From positions 124,001 to 188,000 of the forward strand of contig CBDBDN010000005.1 in NCBI GenBank assembly GCA_965203855.1: 64,000 nucleotides of DNA. Direction: 5' to 3'. This document shows, piece after piece, positions 15,713 to 24,967 of this stretch. The stretch is from Bin87 sp965203855 (GTDB lineage Bacteria; Chloroflexota; Dehalococcoidia; Lucifugimonadales; UBA3495). The position numbers were made by a program, and so were the translations under genes. The notes under the pieces were generated by a model, which saw only the letters and a program-made list of their open reading frames with translations, made no database searches and was not told where the DNA came from. Within the stretch, counting starts at the first letter, position 1. Every line of letters starts with the position of its first letter.

Positions 15713-17407
15713 TTACCTGGTTACCGCCCCTTCCGCCGCCGAGGATACCAGCTTGGCGTACTTGGCCAGCACTCCGGTAGTGTACTTCGGCGCCATCGGA
15801 TGCCAGGACGCCCGGCGGTCGGTAAGTTCCTCCTCGGTGATGCGGGCGTCCAGGCGTCGGTTGGGGATGTCCAGCGTGATGATGTCGCCTTCGCGCAGCA
15901 ACCCGATGGGGCCGCCGGCCATCGCTTCGGGCGCCACATGGCCTACCATCGGGCCGTGGGATGCGCCGGAGAAACGCCCGTCGGTTACCAGCGCTACGCT
16001 GTCGCCCAGCCCCTGGCCAATGAGGGCGCCAGTAACGGCCAGCATCTCCCGCATTCCCGGCCCGCCGCGGGGGCCTTCGTAGCGGATGACCACGATGTCG
16101 CCAGCCTTGATTGCGCCGCGCTGTATCGCTTGAAACGCCGGTTCCTCCTGGTCAAAGACGCGGGCCGGCCCTTCGTACACCTTTTCCTGATGGCCGGCCA
16201 CTTTGATGACGGCGCCGTCCGGGGCCAGGTTGCCCCGCAGAATCGCCAGCCCGCCGGTAGGGCTGCGCGGGTTGTCGGGATGGCCGATAACCGGCTGGTC
16301 GTCCACGATAGCGGCGGCGTTGAGGTTTTCGGCCAAGGTTTTGCCGTTGACGGACACAGTATCGCCGTGCAGCAGGCCGGCGTCCAGCAGCCTCTTGCCG
16401 ATCAGCGCAATGCCGCCGTACCGACTCAAGTCGGCCATCACATAGCGGCCGCCCGGCTTCAGGTCGGCGATGTACGGAGTGTTGCGGCTGATGCGGTCAA
16501 AGTCCTCCAGCGTCAAGTCAACTTCCGCCTCCCGGGCAATGGCCATCAGATGCAGCACAGCGTTGGTAGAGCCGCCCATCGCGACGACAACGGTAATGGC
16601 GTTCTCAAAAGCCTGGCGGGTCAGAATGTCGCGGGGGCGGATGCCCTGCTCCAGCATCCGCATCACGGCGACGCCGGCCTGCCGCGCTTCCACCGTCTTG
16701 TTGGGGTCAACCGCCGTCAGCGAGGCATCGCCGGGCAGCGACAGACCCATCACTTCAATGGCGGTGGACATCGTGTTGGCGGTGAACATACCGGCGCAGG
16801 AACCTTCGCCGGGGCAGGCGTTGCATTCCAGTTCGGTCAGCTGCTCGCGGGTCATCCGGCCGGCGGCGTAGGCGCCAACGGCCTCAAACACATCCTGGAT
16901 GTTGACATCGCGTCCCTCAAAGCGGCCGGGCAGGATGCTGCCGCCATAGACGAACACGCTGGGAATGTTGAGGCGGGCAATGGCCATCATACAGCCGGGC
17001 ATATTCTTGTCGCAGCCGGCTACCGTAACCAGGCCGTCCATCCGCTCGCCAAAGGCCACCGTTTCAATGGAATCGGCGATTACTTCCCGGCTGACCAGCG
17101 ACGCTTTCATCCCCTCGGTGCCCATAGAGATGCCGTCGCTGACGGTGATGGTGCCGAACTGAAACGGAGTGCCGTCGCCCGCTTTGATGCCGTCTTTAAC
17201 GGCGGCGGCGATGCGGTCCAGATGCACATTGCAGGGGGTAACATCGCTGGCCAGGTTGGCCACGGCGACGAAAGGCTTTTCCAGGTCGGCGGCGGTTAGC
17301 CCCATCGCCATCAGCATCGCGCGGGCCGGCGCGCGTTCCGGCCCCTCGGTAATCTCCCGACTGCGGTGCTTCAGTACGGCTTGCGGACTGCGTGTCGTAG
17401 TAGTCAA
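15713..17407 (-). CDS. ilvD: Dihydroxy-acid dehydratase
   Basis: Catalyses the dehydration of 2,3-dihydroxy-isovalerate and its methyl homologue in branched-chain amino acid synthesis. About 564 residues, the family's usual length. Iron-sulfur and active-site blocks are clear: AGCDKNMPGCMMA, NACPGEGSCAGMFTANTM, DGRFSGASHGPMVGH. The start is taken as TTG at 17407, with AGGAGG 5 nt upstream; homology (PQAVLKHRSREITEG) begins just after. A further in-frame extension to 17584 has no family similarity. It heads an operon with three small unknown genes and an enoyl-CoA hydratase, and complements leuB at 33.8 kb. Confidence 0.93.
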   Translation of the reverse strand: MTTTTRSPQAVLKHRSREITEGPERAPARAMLMAMGLTAADLEKPFVAVANLASDVTPCNVHLDRIAAAVKDGIKAGDGTPFQFGTITVSDGISMGTEGMKASLVSREVIADSIETVAFGERMDGLVTVAGCDKNMPGCMMAIARLNIPSVFVYGGSILPGRFEGRDVNIQDVFEAVGAYAAGRMTREQLTELECNACPGEGSCAGMFTANTMSTAIEVMGLSLPGDASLTAVDPNKTVEARQAGVAVMRMLEQGIRPRDILTRQAFENAITVVVAMGGSTNAVLHLMAIAREAEVDLTLEDFDRISRNTPYIADLKPGGRYVMADLSRYGGIALIGKRLLDAGLLHGDTVSVNGKTLAENLNAAAIVDDQPVIGHPDNPRSPTGGLAILRGNLAPDGAVIKVAGHQEKVYEGPARVFDQEEPAFQAIQRGAIKAGDIVVIRYEGPRGGPGMREMLAVTGALIGQGLGDSVALVTDGRFSGASHGPMVGHVAPEAMAGGPIGLLREGDIITLDIPNRRLDARITEEELTDRRASWHPMAPKYTTGVLAKYAKLVSSAAEGAVTR

Positions 17408-17635
17408 AATGTCCTCCTGGTTGGGCCGCTCCGCCTCGGGTTGTGCGGCAGCGCAACGGGCGAGAGTCGGTTGGCAATCCCGGCGGCTGACGGCGGGGTT
17501 GGTTAGGTTGATTGACTGATTATAGATTGGGGCTTGGAGTGCGGCAAGCAACCCGGCGGCAGGGACGGCCATCACTCTGGCCATCTCTATGGCGTGTGGT
17601 CATATTCCCCGTCATTCCGAATCTGTGGATTCGCA

Positions 17636-18484
17636 TTTCAAGTGCAACGCGGCGGCGAATACTGCGGCGGGCGTCCGGCAGCCCAGGCACTGCCGGGGCG
17701 TATTGTGGTACGCCTGGATTGCGCCGGCCTATGGCATTCTCAATTCCCACCTTCTGCCACTGCGACCTGACATCGCAAAAGTAAGTCCGAATGCCCAAGG
17801 TGTGCCGCCGGTAGCGCCGGGCAATCTCTGTGCCGTTGTCAAAGGTTACGCTGCGGCACAGCTCCGGCGGCAGCGACGACAGAATTCGCCGGGAATGGCG
17901 CTCGTGCAGCAGCAGCGCTTGGCCGTGATTGCCGAATAGCATCAAGGCAGCCTCCCAGTGGCCGGGCGTGCGGCGGTCAGCGGCCTCCGGACCGCGCCCG
18001 GACTGTATTGGGATTAGTGGCGGCGTCCAGCCCGGAATGCAGACGATAGCATTGCCGCCGCGCCGCCCGCGCCAACCCCGTTTGGACTTGCCCCGCGGCA
18101 GGTAAAGCCGCCAGGAATAGTCCTTGGTGCGGGCCAGTTGAGCGTAGATGAAGCGGTAGATGCTTTCGTGGGAGATGACCGGGCGTCCGTAATCCAGGTG
18201 CGGGCCGCCTACCGCAGGACGGCGTCCCGTTCCAAGCGGGCGCCGCGCCAGTAGCGGGCCGGCGCCCGCTGCTGCGCGTATGCGGGCTGATAGCCGCCGT
18301 TGGCGGAGGCATTACGTTTTAGCTCCCGCGAGATGGCAGACGACGCGCGATCCAAAACTGCCGCAATTTTGGGGACGGAGCAACCCGCGGTCCATAATCG
18401 GGCAATTTCGCAGCGCTCAACGATCCTGAGTTGCTGATAGCGCGTTCCCATGGCAACACCATACCCTGGCGTTGCACTTGTTGG
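17636..18484 (-). mobile_element. Degenerate IS30-family element, copy 1
   Basis: Remnants of an IS30 transposase are spread over several frames. The N-terminal helix-turn-helix part is MGTRYQQLRIVERCEIARLW (from 18451), and the DDE part is FDNGTEIARRYR...WQKVGIENAIGR (17,850-17,740 region). Internal deletions remove parts present in copy 2 at 29.6 kb. The ends carry the inverted sequence CAAGTGCAACGC. Similarity to copy 2 continues to about 18499, past the stop codon of the adjacent protease gene. Non-functional. Confidence 0.8.
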
Positions 18485-18489
18485 TGAGT

Positions 18490-20067
18490 TTAGAGCATCT
18501 TCATCCCCCGCCGCTGCCGCACCGCGGCCAGCCCCAACAGCCCGGCCGGTATAGCCAGCAGGGCGGCGGACGCCAGCTCCGTCGGAATGCCGCCGTTGCC
18601 CGACTGCGGCGGCGGCGCGGAACAGCTGCCGCCGGCCGGCGCCGGCGCTGCCGGCTCCGCCGCGGCTTCCGCCCGGCGCGTTGGCGACGGCAGCGGCGTG
18701 TAGGTCGGCGCCGGCGTAGCCGTCGGGGCCGGCGTTGCGGTGGGCGCGTCCGACTGCGCCGGCGCGGCGGCCACCGCCGGCGCAGTTGCCGGCAGCGGCG
18801 CCGCCGTCGGAGTCGGCGTAGGACGGCGGGTGGGCAGCTGCTGCAACGGCGGCAGCGCCGGCGTCGCCGCCGCCCGTACATCCAGCCCTACCGACTGCCG
18901 CCATTCGTTGTCCAGATCCAAAATCGTGAGCCCGTAGGCCGCTTCCAGCGCCTTGTCCGTACCGCGCGTCGTGGGCAGGCTGGCAAACAGCGCCGCCATC
19001 TTTTCCGGCCCGTAAGTATCCAGCATATACGAAACTACGGCGTAGCCCTGCCCGTAATTCCGCAGCGTTTCGCTCGGCGTGCCGGCATAATTAACCAGCG
19101 ACGACAGCGGCGGCACATCATCGTTCCGAATGGCGGCCCCGATGTAGCGTCCAAACTCGCTGCCCGGATTCCGTTCCGAGTACACCGCCAGCCCTTCGTT
19201 CAGCCAGGTATGGACGCCGGAATAAGCGGAGCCGGCGGTGTCGGCTACCAGCAGATGCGTGAATTCGTGGGCGGCGGTGCCTAATACGGTTTCATCCGAA
19301 AGCGTCCCGTCCGCGTCCACCAGCAGCGCCCGCTCGTTGGTGAACGCCTTGCCCAGCACCCGCAGCTGCTGCGCCGCCACCTGCGACCCCACGCGCATCG
19401 CATCCAGCATATGCCCATAGTGGGAATACACCACAATGTTCATCGGCTCCGTCAGTTCAACGCCCAGTATGGGCTGCATAAACTGATAGGTGTCGGCGGC
19501 AACTTCCAGCACGGCCTCGGCCCGCGCCTGCGACTGCCGGTTGTGCCGGTAGTAATACACATTGATGAAGCCGTCGGATACCGTCTGCCAGTCCAGGCCG
19601 GTGTTGAGGTACACCACCGTTTGCGGCGCGGTTTCGGTAACTGCGCCGTCCGCAGTGCGGATTTCAAAATAGTACGACAGCCGAGCGCCGGTAGGGATAT
19701 ATTCGTTGGCCGTCTTGCTTCTGAACAGCGTCTCCCCCGATACGGCCCGGCCCGGCTCAAACTCAACCGTGCGGTAAGTGGTGCGGCTGGACTGCCCCAG
19801 CTTGCGTACATAGACGCGGATTTCCTCAATCTCGCTGTCGCTGGCGGCCTCAATATGAAACCGCAGCCCGTCCGGGAACCGGTTCTCGTGCCCGGAGTCG
19901 CTAACCGTAACCCCGCCCTGCGCGTAAGCCGGCGGCGCAACGCCAACGCCCGCAACGCCAACTCCCGCAACGGCAGCAATGACGGTAAAGGCGGCGGCGA
20001 ACCCGGCAATGACAATAGCGATGATAACGGCGGGCCGGACGGCAATCCGGCGATGGCAATGCAGCAT
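18490..20067 (-). CDS. Secreted peptidase MA-like metalloprotease with C-terminal anchor
   Basis: About 525 residues. The N-terminus is a long hydrophobic signal (AVIIAIVIAGFAAAFTVIAAV). A beta-rich domain follows, then the gluzincin zinc site AHEFTHLL near residue 266 with the downstream WLNEGLAVYSE glutamate. A Pro/Thr/Ala-rich linker (about 90 residues) and a C-terminal membrane helix (LASAALLAIPAGLLGLAAV) with a basic tail complete it. This suggests a protease tethered outside the membrane. The ATG at 20067 is chosen because it directly precedes the signal sequence. The stop codon lies in DNA shared with the two IS30 copies, so the original C-terminus may have been altered. Confidence 0.8.
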   Translation of the reverse strand: MLHCHRRIAVRPAVIIAIVIAGFAAAFTVIAAVAGVGVAGVGVAPPAYAQGGVTVSDSGHENRFPDGLRFHIEAASDSEIEEIRVYVRKLGQSSRTTYRTVEFEPGRAVSGETLFRSKTANEYIPTGARLSYYFEIRTADGAVTETAPQTVVYLNTGLDWQTVSDGFINVYYYRHNRQSQARAEAVLEVAADTYQFMQPILGVELTEPMNIVVYSHYGHMLDAMRVGSQVAAQQLRVLGKAFTNERALLVDADGTLSDETVLGTAAHEFTHLLVADTAGSAYSGVHTWLNEGLAVYSERNPGSEFGRYIGAAIRNDDVPPLSSLVNYAGTPSETLRNYGQGYAVVSYMLDTYGPEKMAALFASLPTTRGTDKALEAAYGLTILDLDNEWRQSVGLDVRAAATPALPPLQQLPTRRPTPTPTAAPLPATAPAVAAAPAQSDAPTATPAPTATPAPTYTPLPSPTRRAEAAAEPAAPAPAGGSCSAPPPQSGNGGIPTELASAALLAIPAGLLGLAAVRQRRGMKML

Positions 20068-20209
20068 AGTTAGATCCGGCAATGTCCTGATGTCGCAGCG
20101 AATGGGATGTTGGGATGGCAGAGATACGCCCGGCGGCGGCATATCGGTTTGACGCAGCGGCGCCGGGCCGCTAGATTATAGCAAATCTCCGCCCGCGCCT
20201 GCGCCCGTC

Positions 20210-20281
20210 ATTCCGGCACAAGCCGGAATCCCCCCCCCAGCCCAATCCAAAATCCCGTCCATCCTGTCCATCGGTGTAAAA
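20210..20281 (+). repeat. REP element plus second module (composite repeat)
   Basis: The palindrome ATTCCGGC-ACAA-GCCGGAAT (20210-20229) is followed by the module CATCCTGTCCATCGGTGTAA (20260-20279). The same pair recurs near 35.1, 57.2 and 59.1 kb. Confidence 0.7.
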
Positions 20282-20408
20282 ACCGCCCCTACTCCTCCGG
20301 GGTAAGCCCGTCCGGTTCTTGACCAACCGCCCCGCCCCGCCCTACAATCTTACCTGCTCCGGGGCCTGCCGGCCCAATTCCTGCGGTTGCGTTGCGGTGG
20401 CGACAGCT

Positions 20409-21197
20409 ATGCCCATCAAAGTCGGCCGTGTGCCGTATCTGGAAGCCGAACCGTTCTACTTTGACATGGAACGGCGCGGCATTGAACTCCACAATGTTAC
20501 TCCCCGCGCGCTGGGCAATGCCCTGGCCGCCGGCGAACTCGACGCCGGCCCGGTCCATTTGAGCGACGCCTTTCGCCTGGAGGACGACTTTGAGCCGGTA
20601 AGCGGTTTCTGCATCGCCGCCGTCAGCCGCGCCGTCAGCGTCCTCCTCTATTCGCAAACCCCGCTGGCCGAACTGGCCGGCGTTGCCATCGGCATCTCCG
20701 ACGAGGATGTTGCCGGCGCGCAGCTGCTGGATGTCCTGCTGCGCCAGAAATACGGCATCGTCCCCGGCGATTTCGCCGTCCGCCCCGGCGATGTCATCAG
20801 CCCCGACGAATCTTTTGACGCCTTTCTGCTGGTCGGCAGCCGCGCCCTCCGCCGCCGCCGCGGCGCCCGCGGCTACGCCCACCGCACCGACCTCGGCGCG
20901 GAATGGACGCAATGGACGGGACTTCCTTTCGTATTCAGCCGCTGGATCGTCCGCAAAAACCTGGACCACCGGAGCAAAGCCCTGCTGGAGGATACCCTCT
21001 ATGTCGGCCTCGAGGAGGGCGTGGACGGCCTCTATCACCTCAACGAACCCCGCGACGAACTGCTCATGTTGCCCCGCGACGTAGTTGAATACATCCAGGG
21101 CATCCGCTATTATGTAGGCCGTTCCGAGCAGCAAAGCATCGCCCGCTTCCGCCAGTGCCTTGCCGACTTGGGAATTGCTTCTAATCAGCCCGTTTAA
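20409..21197 (+). CDS. mqnA: Chorismate dehydratase MqnA-like (futalosine menaquinone pathway)
   Basis: 262 residues of the MqnA/MqnD periplasmic-binding-like fold. Recognisable text: IKVGRVPYLEAEPFYFDM, the LAAGELDAGPVHLSDAF block and the C-terminal YIQGIRYYVG. MqnA converts chorismate to 3-enolpyruvyl-benzoate, the first step of the alternative menaquinone route. The ATG at 20409 fits the start of homology; GTG at 20397 is a possible alternative. No other mqn genes are in the window, so assignment to MqnA rather than a paralogue is tentative. Confidence 0.75.
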   Translation: MPIKVGRVPYLEAEPFYFDMERRGIELHNVTPRALGNALAAGELDAGPVHLSDAFRLEDDFEPVSGFCIAAVSRAVSVLLYSQTPLAELAGVAIGISDEDVAGAQLLDVLLRQKYGIVPGDFAVRPGDVISPDESFDAFLLVGSRALRRRRGARGYAHRTDLGAEWTQWTGLPFVFSRWIVRKNLDHRSKALLEDTLYVGLEEGVDGLYHLNEPRDELLMLPRDVVEYIQGIRYYVGRSEQQSIARFRQCLADLGIASNQPV

Positions 21198-21316
21198 CTT
21201 TGCCGCCATTCCCGACAACTTGTTCCCCCTCGACCGTTCCGACTATCCTGTCATCATTCCCGCCAATCCTATCCATCACTCCAACCGCTCCGCCCCTCAC
21301 TCTGGCTTGCGCCGGA

Positions 21317-21346
21317 TTCCGGCTAGCCCTCTCCCCCAGGTATAAT
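21317..21346 (+). promoter_or_regulatory. Candidate promoter of the MetF-like gene
   Basis: A perfect TATAAT (21341-21346) is preceded by a weak TTCCGG at 18 nt. It is 24 bp upstream of the GTG start of the next gene, giving a very short leader. Confidence 0.4.
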
Positions 21347-21369
21347 GTTGGGCAAGGGGGGCTAACGCT

Positions 21370-22275
21370 GTGAAGGTAACCGACCGCTGCTATGCCGCTA
21401 CGGGCCATCCCGCCTTCATCTGCGATTATTCGCCCCCCCGCTCCGGCCGGCCGGAGGACACTCCACCGCCGCCGCCGCAAGCCGACTTCATATCGGCGGC
21501 CTATAATCCGGGCCGTTCCGTCCGCGTCAATTCCGTAGCGATGGCGGCGGCGCTGCGCCAGCGCCACGCCGCCGCCGCCGTCTTTACCTTGGCCACGCGC
21601 GACAGCAACCGCCTGGCGCTGGAATCGCTGCTGCTGGGCGCCCAGGCTTTGCAGCTGGAAAATGTCATCGTCGTCGCCGGCGACCCGTTCCCGCCATCCG
21701 ACAACGCCGCCATCGCCGTCAACGACTATCAGCCCACCGAACTCATCGCCGCCATCGCCAACCTCAACGCCGGCGTTGACTACCGCGGCCGCCCGCTGCG
21801 CGCCCCCACCGATTTCTGCATCGGCGCCGCCGTCGACTTGGGGATGGGTACAAAGCCAATGTCGGGTCCAGGCCGCGGCGGGAATAGTGCGGGCAGTATT
21901 GTTGCGGCGGCCCGCCTCGCCGCCCGCAAGGTTAAGGCCGGCGCCCACTTCCTGATTACCCAGCCCGTATATGACCCGGCGGATCTAGCGCGGTTTGCCG
22001 ATGCCTATGCCGACTGCGCCGGCCAGCCGCCTGACATCCCCATATTCTACGGCGTCGGCCTAATGGAGCCGGACGGCGTATCCTTCGCCAGCGTGCCGGA
22101 TTGGGCGCAACGCGACCTGGGCGCCGGCCGTTCCGGTGTGGACCTTGCGCTGGCAGTCTGGGCGTCCCTGCGCGCGGCCGGCGCCAACGACTGCTACCTG
22201 GTGCCGCCCATCCGGCGCAGCGGCGCCCGCAACTACGCCGCCGCCCGGGAATTCCTGGCGCGCTGCCCCCGGTAA
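21370..22275 (+). CDS. Methylenetetrahydrofolate reductase-like protein
   Basis: 301 residues of the MetF TIM-barrel fold: VAMAAALRQRHAAAAVFTLATRDSNRLALES, VIVVAGDPFP, the KVKAGAHFLITQPVYD strand and FYGVGLM. Members transfer hydride from FADH2 or an electron carrier to methylene-tetrahydrofolate. N-terminal differences from true MetF leave open a related C1 role. The GTG at 21370 follows the purine-rich AAGGGGGG. No methionine genes adjoin. Confidence 0.8.
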   Translation: MKVTDRCYAATGHPAFICDYSPPRSGRPEDTPPPPPQADFISAAYNPGRSVRVNSVAMAAALRQRHAAAAVFTLATRDSNRLALESLLLGAQALQLENVIVVAGDPFPPSDNAAIAVNDYQPTELIAAIANLNAGVDYRGRPLRAPTDFCIGAAVDLGMGTKPMSGPGRGGNSAGSIVAAARLAARKVKAGAHFLITQPVYDPADLARFADAYADCAGQPPDIPIFYGVGLMEPDGVSFASVPDWAQRDLGAGRSGVDLALAVWASLRAAGANDCYLVPPIRRSGARNYAAAREFLARCPR

Positions 22276-22313
22276 ATTAAGCGCCGAACACCGGCGAACC
22301 CGCCGCCGCCGCC

Positions 22314-22544
22314 CTAGCCAAGTACGGCCGCCAGCCGGACACATGAGAAAACCAAGGCTAATAACACCCCGATAAAGCCCAGCAGGATAGCGATGACCAC
22401 GCCCATTAGCCCAATAATGATGGTGGCTTTCAAATCATACCAGGCACGCCAGAGGCCAACCATTTCGCTGTGAATGCTGCCCCGTTCATCGGAAGCGCCA
22501 ACATCCTGCAAGCGACGCCGCATCCGCAGTACATCCAGTGTCAT
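22314..22544 (-). CDS. Small membrane protein, shortened copy of the coiled-coil gene
   Basis: 76 residues: MTLDVLRMRRRLQDVG at the N-terminus and a C-terminal membrane helix ending VRLAAVLG. Both ends match the neighbouring 165-residue protein (MTLDILRMQRRLQDVG ... FRLAAALG), while the long coiled coil between them is missing. Upstream DNA is also duplicated. It is a tandem duplicate with an internal deletion. Function unknown. Confidence 0.6.
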   Translation of the reverse strand: MTLDVLRMRRRLQDVGASDERGSIHSEMVGLWRAWYDLKATIIIGLMGVVIAILLGFIGVLLALVFSCVRLAAVLG

Positions 22545-22548
22545 ATTT

Positions 22549-22630
22549 GTGTTCTCCTTGTCCGTAAGCCCGCAAAGGCCAATCCGTTCCCCCGGCGCCG
22601 GCTACGGCCCCCACGGCGGCGCCGCCGCCC
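22549..22630. repeat. Duplicated spacer, copy A
   Basis: About 80 bp nearly identical to 23129-23212 (GTGTTCTCCTTGTCCGTAAG ... GGCGCCGCCGC). It includes a copy of the 3' end of the ThDP-enzyme gene, showing the order of the duplication. Confidence 0.75.
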
Positions 22631-23127
22631 TAGCCAAGAGCCGCCGCCAGCCGGAAAACGGACAAGACCATAGCCACCGACATTCCGGCAACCCCCAGCA
22701 TGATAGCGACAATCAGACCCACAACCCACTTGGTGATGCCGGTTTTGAGGTCGGCCACTTCGTTGCGAAGCTCGGCCATTTCGTTGCGAAGCTCGGCGAT
22801 CCTGGTAGCGAGTTCGGCAATCTTTTCATTCACTTCGGCAAACTTGCTGTCCACGCCGGCAAACTTGCCGAGCATCTCAGCGAACTTGCCATCCACTGCG
22901 ACAAACTTGCCATCCACCTCGATAAGTTTGCCGAGCATCTCAGCAAACTTGCCGTCCACCTCGGCAAACTTGCCGAGCATCTCGTTCCTGAGCTCTTGCA
23001 GGTCAGCCTTGGTCGCTACCTGGCTGGCCAGGATATGCGCGACTTCCTCCGCAAAAACCTCAGCCTGCTCTTGGGGGACGCCAACATCCTGCAAGCGACG
23101 CTGCATCCGCAATATATCCAGTGTCAT
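22630..23127 (-). CDS. Coiled-coil protein with C-terminal membrane helix (DUF1640/CCDC90-like)
   Basis: 165 residues. An N-terminal helix (RRLQDVGVPQEQAEVFAEEVA) precedes about 90 residues of near-perfect heptad repeat built on KFAEVDGKFAEMLGK units. A membrane helix (VVGLIVAIMLGVAGMSVAMVLSVF) closes the protein. The layout resembles the bacterial DUF1640 family, whose eukaryotic relatives sit in mitochondrial membranes; the match is by architecture only. It lies between the ThDP enzyme and its own truncated duplicate. Confidence 0.65.
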   Translation of the reverse strand: MTLDILRMQRRLQDVGVPQEQAEVFAEEVAHILASQVATKADLQELRNEMLGKFAEVDGKFAEMLGKLIEVDGKFVAVDGKFAEMLGKFAGVDSKFAEVNEKIAELATRIAELRNEMAELRNEVADLKTGITKWVVGLIVAIMLGVAGMSVAMVLSVFRLAAALG

Positions 23128-23128
23128 A

Positions 23129-23212
23129 ATCGTGTTCTCCTTGTCCGTAAGCCCGCAAGGGCCAATTCGTTCCCCCGGCGCCGGCTACGGCCCCCACGGC
23201 GGCGCCGCCGCT
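23129..23212. repeat. Duplicated spacer, copy B (source)
   Basis: The partner of 22549-22630. This copy overlaps the genuine 3' end of the ThDP-enzyme gene (stop at 23185). Confidence 0.75.
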
Positions 23213-24855
23213 ATATCGCCGTCGCTTACGATGTCCACCACCGCCGGCCGGTTCGCGCTTACCGCCTGATCCAATGCCGAATTGATTTGATTCGGGTCGG
23301 TAACCCGAATGCCCAAGGCGCCCATCGATTCCGCAATCTGTGCGAAGTTGGTGTCGTTGAACCGCCACAGTTCGCCGGAGTTCCCCTCCCGCCCGTCGTA
23401 GGCCGCCTCATCGCCCCGCCGATCCTGGTTCAGTCCCCCGTTGTTGTGTACCACTATAACGGCGTTGATGCCGTAGCGCACCGCAGTTTCCAGCTCCCCG
23501 ATGTGATACCACATACCGCCGTCGCCCGTCCAACAGACCACCGGACGGTCGGGCGCGCCGCACTTCGCCCCCAGCGCCGCCGGCAGTCCCCAGCCCAGCG
23601 ACCCGGCCGCCCGCAGATACGACTGCCCGGGATGATGCAGCTCAACCATGCTCCCCGTCCAGATGCCGGCGTGTCCCGTATCCGCTACCAGCACCGCGTC
23701 CGACGGCAGAAAGTCGGTCAATTCCTGGCATAGCCGTTCCGGGCGAATCGGTACGGCGTCCGAGCGCAGCAGCGGCTCGTGTTCGTCCCGCCAGTTCTGC
23801 ACCTGTTCCTGCGCGCGGGCCACCCAGTCGGCGTTGCCGCCCGTCGGCTCCAGCACATCCAGCATCCGTTGCAGCGTCCGCTGCGCGTCCCCCAGCAGCC
23901 CATAAGTGCCGGGATACGACCGCCCCAGCTCCGCCGCATCCAGGTCAATCTGTATCACCGGCGTGCCAACCGCCGGCAGCCGCCAGTCCAGCGTAACCTG
24001 GCTCCCCGTATGGCTCCCGATGAACAATACCAGGTCGGCTTCGGATACCACCCGGTTGGCCGACCGGCGGGAATAGCTGCCCACCACGCCTACCGACAGC
24101 GGATGATTCTCCGGGATGCAGCCCTTGGCGTTGAGCGCCGTCGCTACCGGAATGTTCAGCATCTCCGCCAGCCGCACTACTTCGGCTTGCGCGCCGGATG
24201 CCGTTACGCCGCCGCCGGCCACAATAACCGGACGCTGCGCCTGCGACAGAATCCGCGCCGCCTCCCGCACCCGTTCCGGCTCCGGCTCCGGCCGGAATGC
24301 CGGCCGCTGCGTGAACGACTCCTCGACGATGACATCCGTATCCAGGATGCCGTCAGTGATGACATCGCCGGAGATGCCGGAGAAATCCAGATGCGCCGGC
24401 AGCGTCTGCCCGGTCGTAACTTCCCGGAACGCCTGCCGCAGCAAATGCGGCAGCTGCTCTACCGTTTCAACCTCGGCGCTGTACTTCGTAACGGACGCAA
24501 AAGGCCGGGAATGTTCGATCTCCTGGTACGAATTGCGATGCCGATGCAGCGGCGGGCGATGCCCTGTAATCGCGATGACCGGCGAAACCCCCAGGTAGGC
24601 GTCCTGCAAGCCGGCCGCCAGGTTCGCCGCACCCACCGACTGCGCGAAACACAGCCCGGGCTTGCCCGTAACCCGCGCGTAGGCATCCGCCATATACGCC
24701 GCCGACTTTTCGCCATGGCTGATAATCCGCTTGATGCCAACATCCTCCATCTCCACCAGCGCCCTGCGGATGATGGCGGGGACAAAGAAAACATGGGTTA
24801 CGCCGTAGTCCCTCAGGGTTTCGGCAAGAAATCGCGCTCCGGTCATCTGCGGCAT
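23185..24855 (-). CDS. Thiamine diphosphate-binding enzyme, acetolactate synthase-like
   Basis: 556 residues with all three ThDP-enzyme domains. The catalytic glutamate lies in SHGEKSAAYMADAYARVTG (Glu49). The middle domain has PVIVAGGGVTASGAQAEV. The cofactor domain carries WTGDGGMWYHIGELETA and VVHNNGG. It joins or decarboxylates 2-oxo acids; acetolactate synthase, oxalyl-CoA decarboxylase and sulfopyruvate decarboxylase types cannot be separated here. No small regulatory subunit is adjacent, which argues against a biosynthetic IlvB. GGAGG lies 7 nt before the ATG at 24855. Confidence 0.82.
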   Translation of the reverse strand: MPQMTGARFLAETLRDYGVTHVFFVPAIIRRALVEMEDVGIKRIISHGEKSAAYMADAYARVTGKPGLCFAQSVGAANLAAGLQDAYLGVSPVIAITGHRPPLHRHRNSYQEIEHSRPFASVTKYSAEVETVEQLPHLLRQAFREVTTGQTLPAHLDFSGISGDVITDGILDTDVIVEESFTQRPAFRPEPEPERVREAARILSQAQRPVIVAGGGVTASGAQAEVVRLAEMLNIPVATALNAKGCIPENHPLSVGVVGSYSRRSANRVVSEADLVLFIGSHTGSQVTLDWRLPAVGTPVIQIDLDAAELGRSYPGTYGLLGDAQRTLQRMLDVLEPTGGNADWVARAQEQVQNWRDEHEPLLRSDAVPIRPERLCQELTDFLPSDAVLVADTGHAGIWTGSMVELHHPGQSYLRAAGSLGWGLPAALGAKCGAPDRPVVCWTGDGGMWYHIGELETAVRYGINAVIVVHNNGGLNQDRRGDEAAYDGREGNSGELWRFNDTNFAQIAESMGALGIRVTDPNQINSALDQAVSANRPAVVDIVSDGDIAAAPPWGP

Positions 24856-24967
24856 CGGAAAGCCTCCAGCAGTTTCGTAGTCTCGTCGGTATCAACCCCT
24901 CACTCAACCCTTGCCCAGCCCTTTCCCGGGTAAGAGTTCCCGGGTAAGATGGGCCGGGCGCGCGCGG

